From Mycolicibacterium brisbanense (GTDB lineage Bacteria; Actinomycetota; Actinomycetes; Mycobacteriales; Mycobacteriaceae), in NCBI RefSeq assembly GCF_001570425.1, contig NZ_BCSX01000046.1, positions 111,639 to 175,638 on the forward strand: a stretch of 64,000 bases of DNA, in the 5' to 3' direction. The position numbers were made by a program, and so were the translations under genes. Below the pieces are notes generated by a model, which was given only the letters and a program-made list of their open reading frames with translations, was not told the DNA's origin and ran no database searches. Positions 24,463 through 32,642 of the stretch are shown here, piece after piece (positions within the stretch are counted from its first letter, which is position 1; the number at the start of each line of letters is the position of its first letter).

Positions 24463-25473
24463 TCAGATTCCTTCCGGATCGACCGCGAAGCCGTCAGCGG
24501 CCTTCTGCACCAGCCCGTAGGCGATCCGCGCCCACTCGGGCGTCGCGCCGGCCAGCCCGCACGCCGGGGTGATGCCGATGCGGTCCCGCAGCACGCCACG
24601 GGCGAAACCGAGCCGGTCGGTCACCGCCACGACAGCCTTGGCGACCTCTTCGACCGACGGCCTGCGTTCGGGCGCCACGGTGGGCACCACCCCGAGCAGC
24701 ACCGTGCGACCGGAGTCGACGAACTCGCCGATGCCATCCAGATCGGCCGCGGTCAGGGTCGACACGTCGACGGAGACAGCGTGAACGCCGCTGCGCAACA
24801 AGCCTTTCCACGGCAAGTCGGGTGCGCAGCTGTGCACCGCGGTCTGCGCACCCACCTGCGCGGCACAACCGTCGAGCAGGCTCACGGCGACGGTCTCGTC
24901 GACCGGATGCACCGGAGACAGACTGGTCACGCCCGTCAACCGCCCCGCCAGCGCAGCGGGCAGCGACGGCTCGTCGAGTTGCACCACCACCGTCGTGTCC
25001 AGCCGGCGCGCCACCTCCGCGCGGTGCTGTGCGAGCCCTTCGGCCAGGGATGCAGCCAGGTCCCGCAACGCGCCCTGATCGGTGATGGCCCGGTGCCCGC
25101 CGGACAATTCCAGCTGAGCGGCCAACGTGATGGGCCCGGGCGCCTGCACCTTCACGGCGCGCCCGCTGCCGCGCAGTCCGGCCTTCTCCCAGGCTTCCTC
25201 GAGCGCGTCGATGTCCTCGCCCAGCAGGCTCACCGCACGACGCAGCGCGGCGCTACGGCCCGGTGCGATGCGGTAGCCGCGAGGCACGGTGTCGATGCCG
25301 ATGTCCACCAGCAGCGCCCCGGCCCTGCCGATCATGTCGGCGCCGATACCACGAGCCGGCAGTTCGACCAGATGGGTCAGTGTGTGCAGTTCGCCGACGA
25401 CAACCTCGGCGGCCTGCCGCGCGGCCGTGCCCGGCCACGACCCGATACCGGTCGCCGCTGCGAAAGCGCTCAC
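24463..25473 (-). CDS. MetE-like (cobalamin-independent methionine synthase C-terminal) protein
   Basis: A 336-residue single-domain protein resembling the C-terminal barrel of MetE and corresponding to Rv3015c. It begins with ATGIGSWPGTAARQA, has HSCAPDLPWKGLL (a zinc-ligand-like His and Cys), and ends with a LRDRIGITPACGLAG segment that supplies another Cys. It is far shorter than true MetE (about 750 residues) and lacks the N-terminal half, so methionine synthesis is doubtful; a methyltransfer role is possible. The GTG at 25473 overlaps the mnmA stop (GTGA), which fixes the start. Confidence 0.82.
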   Translation of the reverse strand: MSAFAAATGIGSWPGTAARQAAEVVVGELHTLTHLVELPARGIGADMIGRAGALLVDIGIDTVPRGYRIAPGRSAALRRAVSLLGEDIDALEEAWEKAGLRGSGRAVKVQAPGPITLAAQLELSGGHRAITDQGALRDLAASLAEGLAQHRAEVARRLDTTVVVQLDEPSLPAALAGRLTGVTSLSPVHPVDETVAVSLLDGCAAQVGAQTAVHSCAPDLPWKGLLRSGVHAVSVDVSTLTAADLDGIGEFVDSGRTVLLGVVPTVAPERRPSVEEVAKAVVAVTDRLGFARGVLRDRIGITPACGLAGATPEWARIAYGLVQKAADGFAVDPEGI

Positions 25474-26540
25474 GCGCGTGCGATGGTGGCGCTGGCGATG
25501 ACCTCGTCGCCGTCCGCGTCGGGACGGTAGAGCACCATGGTCTGCCCGGGGGCGACGCCGCGCAGCGGGGCGCGCAGGTTCAGCACCAGCCGACCGTCGA
25601 GCAGCTCGGCCACGGTGTCGGTGACGCCGCCGTGCGCCCGCACCTGCACCCGGCATTCCACCGGCCCGTCGAATGGCACGCCGCTGGTGAAGACCGGCTT
25701 CTCGCCCACCAGCAACCGCACTTCGAGATCTTCGGCCGACCCGACGTGCACGGTCCCGGTTTCCGCGTCGATCGCGGTCACGTATCGCGGCCTGCCGTCG
25801 GCCCCGGGGCCCGGTATCCCCAAGCCCTTGCGCTGTCCGATGGTGAAGCCATGGACACCGTCGTGCTCGGCGAGCACGGTGCCCTCGGGGTCGACCACCG
25901 AGCCGCGGCGCACCCCGATACGCGCGCCGAGGAACGCCTGGGTGTCTCCCGACGGGATGAAGCAGATGTCGTGACTGTCCGGCTTGGCCGCCACCGCAAG
26001 ACCGCGAGAAGCGGCCTCCTCCCGGATCTGCGTCTTGGGCGTGTCACCGATCGGGAACAGCGCATGCCGCAGCTGCTCGGCGGTCAGCACACCCAGCACA
26101 TAGGACTGGTCCTTGTCGGCGTCGACCGCGCGGCGCAGCCTGCCGTCCTGAAGGCGCGCGTAGTGACCGGTCGCCACGGCATCGAAACCCAGTGCCAATG
26201 CGCGGGCCGACAGTGCCGAGAACTTGATGCGCTCGTTGCACCGCACACACGGATTCGGGGTCTCTCCGCGCGCGTAGGCCTCGACGAAGTCGTCGATCAC
26301 GTCGTCTTTGAACCGGTCGGCGAAATCCCATACGTAGAAGGGGATGCCGAGCACATCGGCGACGCGCCGGGCGTCACCGGCATCCTCCTTGGAGCAGCAT
26401 CCGCGTGATCCGGTGCGCAGCGCGCCGGGCGCGGACGACAACGCCAGATGCACACCGACGACGTCGTGACCGGCGTCGACCATGCGGGCGGCGGCCACCG
26501 ACGAATCCACGCCGCCGCTCATCGCGACCAGAACCCTCAT
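25470..26540 (-). CDS. mnmA: tRNA-specific 2-thiouridylase
   Basis: A 356-residue enzyme that adds sulfur to wobble U34 of tRNA(Lys/Glu/Gln), using ATP and sulfur from a cysteine desulfurase. It has the PP-loop AMSGGVDSSVAAARM at the N-terminus, the first catalytic cysteine in NPCVRCNERIKF (about residue 100) and the second in DSHDICFIPSGD (about residue 195), with the C-terminal barrel ending in GQTMVLYRPDADGD. It is coupled by ATGA to the cysteine desulfurase upstream, which is an obvious sulfur donor. Confidence 0.95.
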   Translation of the reverse strand: MRVLVAMSGGVDSSVAAARMVDAGHDVVGVHLALSSAPGALRTGSRGCCSKEDAGDARRVADVLGIPFYVWDFADRFKDDVIDDFVEAYARGETPNPCVRCNERIKFSALSARALALGFDAVATGHYARLQDGRLRRAVDADKDQSYVLGVLTAEQLRHALFPIGDTPKTQIREEAASRGLAVAAKPDSHDICFIPSGDTQAFLGARIGVRRGSVVDPEGTVLAEHDGVHGFTIGQRKGLGIPGPGADGRPRYVTAIDAETGTVHVGSAEDLEVRLLVGEKPVFTSGVPFDGPVECRVQVRAHGGVTDTVAELLDGRLVLNLRAPLRGVAPGQTMVLYRPDADGDEVIASATIARA

Positions 26541-27742
26541 GACCGGCCCGTTCCCGCGCTCGCCAGCGCAGCCTGCCGGGCCCGCTCCACCGCGGCGGGC
26601 AAAACCTCCAGCGCGGCCTCCACGTCGGCGTCAGTGCTGTTGTGTCCCAACGACAGTCGCAGTGAACCCCGGGCGGTGGCCGAATCGGCGCCCATGGCGA
26701 TGAGCACGTGCGAGGCCTGTGCCACCCCTGCTGTGCAAGCCGAGCCCGTCGAACATTCGATGCCCTTGGCATCGAGCAGCATCAGTAGCGAATCGCCTTC
26801 GCAGCCACGGAAAGTGAAGTGAGCGTTGCCCGGAAGTCGGCCTTCGTCAGCGGCGCCGTTGACGTACGTGTCGTCGATGGCCGACAGCACCCCCTCGATC
26901 AGCCGGTCCCGCAGCACCCGAACCCGTGCGCTGTTGGCCGCCATACCGTCGATCGCCATCTTCGCGGCCGTCGCCATACCGACCGCCCCGGCCACATCCG
27001 GTGTGCCGGAACGGATATCACGTTCCTGACCGCCGCCATGCAGCAGCGGTACGCACGCCACGTCGCGGCGCAGCAGCAGCGCACCGACACCCGCCGGGCC
27101 GCCGAACTTGTGCGCGGTCACGCTCATCGCGGACAGTCCGCTGGCACCGAAGTCCACCGGGACCTGACCGACCGCCTGGACCGCGTCGCTGTGCATCGGG
27201 ATACCGAACTCCGTGGCGACCGCCGCCAGCTCGGCGATCGGCATGATGGTGCCGACCTCGTTGTTGGCCCACATGATCGACACCAGAGCCACGTCGTCGT
27301 GCTCCTGCAGCGCTGCCCGCAGAGCCTCAGGCGATACCGCGCCGTCCGCACCGACCGGCAGCCACGTCACCTCGGCGCCCTCGTGCTCGACCAGCCACTC
27401 CACTGCGTCCAGCACGGCGTGGTGTTCGACGGGCGTGGTGACGATCCGCCGCCGCGCGGACTCGGCGTCGCGGCGGGCCCAGTAGATGCCTTTGATCGCG
27501 AGGTTGTCGCTTTCGGTGCCGCCGGCGGTGAAGATCACTTCGGAGGGCCGCGCCCCGAGCAGCTGCGCCAGCGTCTCCCGCGATTCCTCCATCCGGCGCC
27601 TGGCCTGCCGGCCGGATCCGTGCAGTGACGATGCGTTACCCACGGTGGCCAGCACAGCGGTCATCGCCTCGATGGCGGCGGGATGCATCGGGGTGGTGGC
27701 GGCGTGATCGAGGTAGACCGTCCTACCTGGGGAAGGGGTCAT
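26537..27742 (-). CDS. Cysteine desulfurase (IscS/NifS type)
   Basis: A 401-residue PLP enzyme that takes sulfur from cysteine for tRNA thiolation and Fe-S assembly (Rv3025c, IscS homologue). It shows the N-terminal VYLDHAATTPMHPAAIEA, the PLP-lysine in VTAHKFGGPAGVG (about residue 215), and the persulfide-carrying cysteine in STGSACTAG (about residue 335), which marks a class I enzyme. The ATG at 27742 lies 9 nt behind a -10 box (TATCCT). The longer open frame upstream belongs to the neighbouring acyltransferase region. It heads the operon with mnmA and the MetE-like gene. Confidence 0.95.
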   Translation of the reverse strand: MTPSPGRTVYLDHAATTPMHPAAIEAMTAVLATVGNASSLHGSGRQARRRMEESRETLAQLLGARPSEVIFTAGGTESDNLAIKGIYWARRDAESARRRIVTTPVEHHAVLDAVEWLVEHEGAEVTWLPVGADGAVSPEALRAALQEHDDVALVSIMWANNEVGTIMPIAELAAVATEFGIPMHSDAVQAVGQVPVDFGASGLSAMSVTAHKFGGPAGVGALLLRRDVACVPLLHGGGQERDIRSGTPDVAGAVGMATAAKMAIDGMAANSARVRVLRDRLIEGVLSAIDDTYVNGAADEGRLPGNAHFTFRGCEGDSLLMLLDAKGIECSTGSACTAGVAQASHVLIAMGADSATARGSLRLSLGHNSTDADVEAALEVLPAAVERARQAALASAGTGRS

Positions 27743-27751
27743 AACGTTCCC

Positions 27752-27757
27752 AGGATA
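27752..27757 (-). promoter_or_regulatory. -10 box of cysteine desulfurase gene
   Basis: TATCCT on the minus strand, 9 nt before the ATG at 27742, so the 5' leader is absent or very short. Confidence 0.5.
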
Positions 27758-27789
27758 GCCGCCACCCGGCGAGCGCCCCGAATCGCCGG

Positions 27790-28683
27790 TCAGGCCACCA
27801 AGGCGTGAGCGGGTGCGGTCGGCAGAATCTGCTCGGCACGCACCGCGGCTTCGCAGCGCGCGGCCAGATCGCGACGGTCCTCTCCGGGCAGCTGCAGCGA
27901 ACCAACGTGCACGTGGCACACCGTGCGACGTGCGGTGATGACGCGCCGGACCGACGCAAGCAGGGTGTCGTCCCCGACAAAGGCGGGCACCGTGGACTGG
28001 CGGCCGTCGCGATGCCGGTAGGTCAGCCGCAGCGGCTGCACCGGCCGGGCCGCGTCGATGGCGGCCTGGAACATCGCAGGCCGGAACTGCCCGTAGGCCA
28101 GCCCGCACCAGGTGGTGCCCTCCGGGAACGCCACCACGGTGTGACCGTCGGTCAATCGCTGCGCGACGGTGTCGACCACAGCGGGCAACCGGCGCAGGCT
28201 GCCCCGGTCGATCGGAATGACCTTCATGATGCGGGCCAGCCGGCCCAGTGCGGGCCACTCGATCAGGTCGGCGCGGGCCACAAAGGATCCCGGCAGCACC
28301 GCCCCGATGGTGAAGATGTCCAGCCACGACACATGGCCACTGACCACCAGCACACCCTGCAGGTTGCGGATCGGCCCGCCCGACACGCTGATCCGCACGC
28401 CGAAGCACCGCAGCATCATTCGGCAGTAGAACCGCTGAACGTGCGAGCGTCCGGGCAACGGCACGGCCAGCAGCGGCACACCGGGCGCCAGGAGCAGCGC
28501 CATGACGACCCGCACGGTGGTGCGAACCCAGACGACCGGCCGACGGCCGGTGTCGGCACTGCCCGCCTGCACACAGCTGGCGTCACACGAGGCCTTGGGC
28601 AGCCACGAATGCTCGCAGGCGCTGATTTGCGCTTCCGGCGTCCGGGGCTCTGTTTGTCCTCCTCGCGTCCGGGGGACGGTCAC
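27790..28683 (-). CDS. 1-acylglycerol-3-phosphate acyltransferase-like protein (possible OlsA)
   Basis: A 297-residue membrane-associated acyltransferase (Rv3026c homologue). A hydrophobic segment (about residues 55-78) is followed by the acceptor/catalytic motif SGHVSWLDIF (HxxxxD), then IDRGSLRRL and the FPEGTTW motif. The family transfers acyl groups to lysophospholipids. Its GTG start overlaps the stop of a GNAT-type acyltransferase (GTGA). OlsB and OlsA of ornithine-lipid synthesis have exactly these two folds, so ornithine-lipid O-acylation is a reasonable guess. General lysophosphatidate acylation remains possible. Confidence 0.82.
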   Translation of the reverse strand: MTVPRTRGGQTEPRTPEAQISACEHSWLPKASCDASCVQAGSADTGRRPVVWVRTTVRVVMALLLAPGVPLLAVPLPGRSHVQRFYCRMMLRCFGVRISVSGGPIRNLQGVLVVSGHVSWLDIFTIGAVLPGSFVARADLIEWPALGRLARIMKVIPIDRGSLRRLPAVVDTVAQRLTDGHTVVAFPEGTTWCGLAYGQFRPAMFQAAIDAARPVQPLRLTYRHRDGRQSTVPAFVGDDTLLASVRRVITARRTVCHVHVGSLQLPGEDRRDLAARCEAAVRAEQILPTAPAHALVA

Positions 28684-29516
28684 GACCCCATCCCATCGGC
28701 CATATCGGCTGCCGCCGACACAGAGCGCAAGCGCTTGAGATAGCGAACATCGGCCCGGCGCTTGTCGAGCAGGGCCGGGAAGTCACCCACCCCGAAGTCG
28801 GGGTCGTGGGCCGGTTCGCCGCACACCTGCGCGCCCAGCCGCAGGTAACCGCGCATCAGCGGCGGCACCGAGGTCCGCGTCGGTGGATCGATGTCGTCGA
28901 GGCCCTTGCCGTCGAGGACGACGGGCCGGTACGGGTACACGGTGAACTCCTGCGGCGCAGCATGGCGGCGGCGCACGAAGTCGCGCACGCCGCGGATCTG
29001 GGTTCCGGGAGGGCCGTCGGCGGTGCCCGCCGTCGGCACGGAGACACAGCCGGTGACGTAGTCGTAGCCGCACCGGTCGAGGTAGGCCAGGATGCCCGCC
29101 CACATCAGCAGGACCACGGCGCCGTTGCGGTGGTCGTTGCGCACCACCGCGCGGCCCATCTCCACGAGCGACGGACGCAGCGCGTCCAGACCCGTCACGT
29201 CGAATTCGGTGGCGGTGTAGAGCCCGCCCGCGGCGATCGCGCCCGGCGGCGGCAGCATGCGATAGCAGCCGACCAGTTCGCCGGAGTCCTCGTCCTGCAC
29301 CAGCAGGTGATCGCAGTACTCGTCGAACCGGTCGGCGTCCCGGCCATCGATGGCACCGGCGAGGGCAAATCCCGGCTCCGCGGTGAACACGTCGTGACGC
29401 AGCCGTTGCGCTGCGTCGATCAGCTCGGCATCGGTGGACAACAACAGCGAATAGCGCGGCGAATCCGCCGACGGGGTAGGACGGTCTGCGGCGATGAGTA
29501 CAGATGAAGTGCTCAT
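28680..29516 (-). CDS. GNAT-fold N-acyltransferase (OlsB-like)
   Basis: A 278-residue protein of the Acetyltransf_5 type, the hemolysin-like/ornithine N-acyltransferase group (Rv3027c homologue). Landmarks are LRHDVFTAEPGFAL and DRFDEYCDHLLV near residues 40-80, ELVGCYRMLPP, and the acceptor-side LRPSLVEMGRAVVRNDHR. OlsB makes lyso-ornithine lipid by attaching a 3-hydroxyacyl chain to ornithine. The coupling to the AGPAT-like gene supports that route, but the substrate is not proven. ATG 29516 is chosen; a GTG at 29525 is in frame. Confidence 0.82.
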   Translation of the reverse strand: MSTSSVLIAADRPTPSADSPRYSLLLSTDAELIDAAQRLRHDVFTAEPGFALAGAIDGRDADRFDEYCDHLLVQDEDSGELVGCYRMLPPPGAIAAGGLYTATEFDVTGLDALRPSLVEMGRAVVRNDHRNGAVVLLMWAGILAYLDRCGYDYVTGCVSVPTAGTADGPPGTQIRGVRDFVRRRHAAPQEFTVYPYRPVVLDGKGLDDIDPPTRTSVPPLMRGYLRLGAQVCGEPAHDPDFGVGDFPALLDKRRADVRYLKRLRSVSAAADMADGMGS

Positions 29517-29604
29517 AACCAGCACGGTCGCCCAGCCGGGTCGCCGGATGGCGTCGCCAGCGTGACATGTCCGTGATCGCTAGGTGACGAATTGGACTGG
29601 GCGC

Positions 29605-30264
29605 TCAGTCGTCGAGAAACACCACGTTCTCACTGACCGGATTGCGCGGTGTGTCCAGGTGGTTGGCGGGAAATGCCTCGTCGACGTAGCCGATCGAGAT
29701 CCCGCACAGGATCGTCAGATCGGTTGGGATACTTAGTTGTTCACGTAGCACATCGGGATAGAACCCGATCGACACCTGTACGCAACTACCCAGACCCCGT
29801 TCGTTCAACGCCAGCATCAGCGTCTGCAGAAACATCCCGACGCCCATCGCGTCCACATTGCCGAAATCGCGGTGCATACACACCACCCCGGCAACCGGCG
29901 CGCGGAAGAATTCCCAGTTGCGCCGCTGCGCCGCCCAGCGGCCCGCGGCGTCGTCACGGGCGATTCCCATCGCGCCGTACACCTGGGCCCCGGCCTCGCG
30001 GCGCAGGTGCGCGAATCGCGGCGGTAGCCCGGCGGTACCCACCGCCGGGGGCGTGGTGTCGACCGCGGTGAGCAGCGCGTCGACCAGACGGACGCGCCGC
30101 TCACCGGTGGCGAAGAACACCTGCCACGGCTGGGTGTTGGAGTTCGACGGCGCCCGCATCGCAAGGGCAAGCGCCTCATCGAGCAGCTCCCGCGGAACAG
30201 CCTTGTCCGGCAGGAACATTCGCGATGATCGCCGCGACCTGACGACGTCGGAGAACTCGGCCAT
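29605..30264 (-). CDS. Nitroreductase-family FMN oxidoreductase
   Basis: A 219-residue nitroreductase-fold protein. The N-terminal RSRRSSRMFLPDKAVPRELL and the RAPSNSNTQPWQVFF stretch bind FMN in this family, and the C-terminal LGSCVQVSIGFYPDVLREQL precedes CGISIGYVDE. It reduces nitro or quinone compounds with NAD(P)H; the physiological substrate is unknown. Its ATG shares one base with the cupin stop (TGATG), making a coupled three-gene operon with the cupin and the NAD(P)-binding protein. Confidence 0.88.
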   Translation of the reverse strand: MAEFSDVVRSRRSSRMFLPDKAVPRELLDEALALAMRAPSNSNTQPWQVFFATGERRVRLVDALLTAVDTTPPAVGTAGLPPRFAHLRREAGAQVYGAMGIARDDAAGRWAAQRRNWEFFRAPVAGVVCMHRDFGNVDAMGVGMFLQTLMLALNERGLGSCVQVSIGFYPDVLREQLSIPTDLTILCGISIGYVDEAFPANHLDTPRNPVSENVVFLDD

Positions 30265-30674
30265 CAGCGGACTCGTCGGTCCTTGCGGGCCTCGAGTTCA
30301 TCGTCGTCGACGACGACGAGCATCGGTTGGCCGGGCACGCACAGCATGTTGACCAGGAAGCGCAGCGGTACGTCGTCTCGATTGTTGGCGTCGGAATAGT
30401 GGATGACGTCGCCGCCGGGCTCCCAAAACGCCTCCCCCGCCTTGATCACCCGCGGGGCTTCGCCTTCCAGTTCGAAGAGCATCTCTCCCTCCAGCACATA
30501 GCCGAATGCCGGGCCGGCGGGATGTCGGTGCGGCGGCGCCCCGGGTGACCCGGCCGGCCATTCGATGATCGTCGTCATCACCTCGGCGTCTGCCGGGATG
30601 AACGGCGGCTTGACCGTCTGGAGCACGGTCATCGCGTCGTGCAGTGCTTTTTCGCGCTCTGCGGAAATGGTCAT
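30264..30674 (-). CDS. Cupin-domain protein
   Basis: A 136-residue single cupin. Metal motif 1 is PPHRHPAGPAFGYVLEGEM (two His and a downstream Glu) and motif 2 is AFWEPGGDVIHYSDANN with one His. Such small cupins are often quinone- or polyphenol-handling or simple metal-binding proteins. I start at ATG 30674, which is separated by a single base (TGACATG) from the stop of the preceding gene. The frame extends 23 codons upstream into that gene. Confidence 0.85.
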   Translation of the reverse strand: MTISAEREKALHDAMTVLQTVKPPFIPADAEVMTTIIEWPAGSPGAPPHRHPAGPAFGYVLEGEMLFELEGEAPRVIKAGEAFWEPGGDVIHYSDANNRDDVPLRFLVNMLCVPGQPMLVVVDDDELEARKDRRVR

Positions 30675-30675
30675 G

Positions 30676-31410
30676 TCAGCGCGCCGCGAGCCATTGGGTT
30701 GAGCCGAGAATTCCGTCGTCACCGGTGACCAGGCTGTGGTCATCGACGGCGGTACCGAAGTACGTGGCCTGTGGGTCGATCACCACCGGCTTGTCGTCGC
30801 CTCGCTTGGCAAGCACCGCACGGGCCATGTCGGCGAACGATAGCTTCTCGGGTCCACCGATGTTGACGATTCCGTTGACAGGCCCGGCCTGGGCGGCCTT
30901 GGCCACCTCGGCGGCGACATCGTCGACCGAGATCAACTGGATCCGGGCGTCGGGAACGCGCACCTCGTCGCCGACCACGAGAGTGTCGGTGATCGCCTCG
31001 GCGAACTCCTGGAACTGCGTGGCGCGCACGATCGTGTAAGGCAGGCCGGATTCGGTGATGATCTTCTCTTGGGCCACCTTGGCCCGCATGTAGCCGCTGT
31101 CGGGCAAGCCGTCCGCCCCGACGATGGACAGCGCGACGTAATTGCCCACACCCGTCTCCTGCGCGGCGGCAGTCAAGTTCTGTGCGGACGCGGTGAAGAA
31201 GTCCATCACCGGTCCATCGTCGAACGACGGCGAGTTGACGACATCGACGAGGACCTCGGCGCCGCTGAGTGCCGCCACCAGACCCTCACCGGTGACCACG
31301 TTGGCACCCGACGACAGGGAGGCGGCGACCACGTCGTGGCCGGCTTCGGTGAGCAGCCGCACGACCCGCGAACCGATCTGGCCGCTGGCCCCGATCACTG
31401 TGATTTTCAT
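30676..31410 (-). CDS. NAD(P)-binding atypical SDR (NmrA-like)
   Basis: A 244-residue Rossmann protein with MKITVIGASGQIGSRVVRLL at the N-terminus (GxxGxxG) and family marks YVALSIVGADGLPDSGYMRA and VRATQFQEFAEAI. The YMRAK stretch could supply the active Tyr and Lys of an atypical SDR. The start ATG 31410 follows GAAAGG; 16 more codons are open upstream. It is the first gene of a coupled trio (with cupin and nitroreductase) that looks like a small stress or quinone-detoxification unit. Confidence 0.85.
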   Translation of the reverse strand: MKITVIGASGQIGSRVVRLLTEAGHDVVAASLSSGANVVTGEGLVAALSGAEVLVDVVNSPSFDDGPVMDFFTASAQNLTAAAQETGVGNYVALSIVGADGLPDSGYMRAKVAQEKIITESGLPYTIVRATQFQEFAEAITDTLVVGDEVRVPDARIQLISVDDVAAEVAKAAQAGPVNGIVNIGGPEKLSFADMARAVLAKRGDDKPVVIDPQATYFGTAVDDHSLVTGDDGILGSTQWLAAR

Positions 31411-31583
31411 TGTGCGAACACCTTTCTCTGGCGTGGTCCCACCGTGGCGAGGATCCACCCGAACACCTCGCGGCCGGAATCAGCCGCGACCCGTCACGAC
31501 ATCCAGCCTGTCAGCGCACGGCCGGATTCAAACCCTGGAAAGTCCGTAGTCCTCGGTGGTTCTGCAGAGGTGTGCGCACGACG

Positions 31584-31614
31584 AAAAACCCCGACGCATC
31601 GGATGCGCCGGGGT
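31584..31614 (-). terminator. Intrinsic terminator of etfBA
   Basis: On the minus strand ACCCCGGCGCAT pairs with ATGCGTCGGGGT (one mismatch, 3-nt loop) and leads into five T residues. It lies 20 bp past the etfA stop and is one of only two hairpin-plus-T terminators I see in this window. Confidence 0.88.
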
Positions 31615-31633
31615 CTTTCGTACGAGTCGGACG

Positions 31634-32590
31634 TCAGCCCTTGCGAGCCTGGATGGCCTCGGTGAGCTGCGGGGTGACCTTGAACAGGTCACCGACGATG
31701 CCGAGGTCGGCGATCTCGAAGATCGGCGCCTCTTCGTCCTTGTTCACCGCGACGATCGTCTTCGAGGTCTGCATGCCGGCGCGGTGCTGGATCGCTCCGG
31801 AGATGCCCAGCGCGATGTACAGCTGCGGCGACACGGTCTTGCCGGTCTGACCGACCTGGAACTGGCCCGGGTAGTAGCCCGAGTCGACCGCGGCGCGCGA
31901 GGCACCGACGGCGGCGCCGAGCGAGTCGGCGAGCGCCTCGACGATGCCGAAGTTCTCCGCGCTGCCGACGCCACGACCACCGGCGACCACGACGGTGGCC
32001 TCGGTGAGTTCGGGGCGGTCGCCGGCCACGGCGGGCTCGCGCTTGGTGATCTTGGTGGCGTTCTCGGCCTGGGCCGGAACCTCGACGTTGACGACCTCAC
32101 CGGCACCGTCGGCGGGGGCGGCTTCGATCGAGCCGGGGCGCACGGTGATGACCGGGGTGTCGCTGGTGACCTGGGCTTCGACGGTGAACGCGCCACCGAA
32201 GATGCTGTGGACGCCCACCGCGCCTTCGCGGACCTCGATCACGTCGACCAGCAGACCCGAACCGATGCGGGCCGCGAGCCGTCCGGCGATTTCCTTGCCA
32301 TCGGCGCTGGCGGCGATCAGCACGCCTGCGGGTGCTGCCGTCTCGGCCAGCCCGGCGAGCACGTCGACCACCGGGGTGATCAGGTAGTTCTCGGCGTCAT
32401 CGGATTCGGCGACGTAGATCTTCGCGGCGCCGGCGGCCTTCAGGCCGTCCACCAGCGGTGCTGCCGTGCCCGGCTTGCCCACCACGACGGCAGCGGGCTC
32501 ACCCAGCACGCGAGCGGCGGTGATCAGTTCGGCGGTGACCTTCTTCAGGCCACCCTCTGAGTGCTCGACGAGCACAAGTACTTCAGCCAT
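31634..32590 (-). CDS. etfA: Electron transfer flavoprotein, alpha subunit
   Basis: A 318-residue FAD-binding subunit of ETF, which takes electrons from acyl-CoA dehydrogenases during beta-oxidation and passes them to ETF dehydrogenase. The N-terminal domain (MAEVLVLVEHSEGGLKKVTA) is followed by the FAD domain with VVAGGRGVGSAENF, GASRAAVDSGYYPGQFQVGQ and the C-terminal LYIALGISGAIQHRAGM. It lies 52 bp downstream of etfB and is followed by a strong terminator. Confidence 0.96.
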   Translation of the reverse strand: MAEVLVLVEHSEGGLKKVTAELITAARVLGEPAAVVVGKPGTAAPLVDGLKAAGAAKIYVAESDDAENYLITPVVDVLAGLAETAAPAGVLIAASADGKEIAGRLAARIGSGLLVDVIEVREGAVGVHSIFGGAFTVEAQVTSDTPVITVRPGSIEAAPADGAGEVVNVEVPAQAENATKITKREPAVAGDRPELTEATVVVAGGRGVGSAENFGIVEALADSLGAAVGASRAAVDSGYYPGQFQVGQTGKTVSPQLYIALGISGAIQHRAGMQTSKTIVAVNKDEEAPIFEIADLGIVGDLFKVTPQLTEAIQARKG

Positions 32591-32642
32591 GGGATTTCTC
32601 GTTATGTCTTTCGCGTCTCGTTAGATTCGATGGAAGCAGCTG

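Noticed and set aside
27743..28408. 5' extension of the cysteine desulfurase frame
   Set aside because: Arg-rich translation antagonistic to the overlapping acyltransferase; the enzyme begins normally at 27742.
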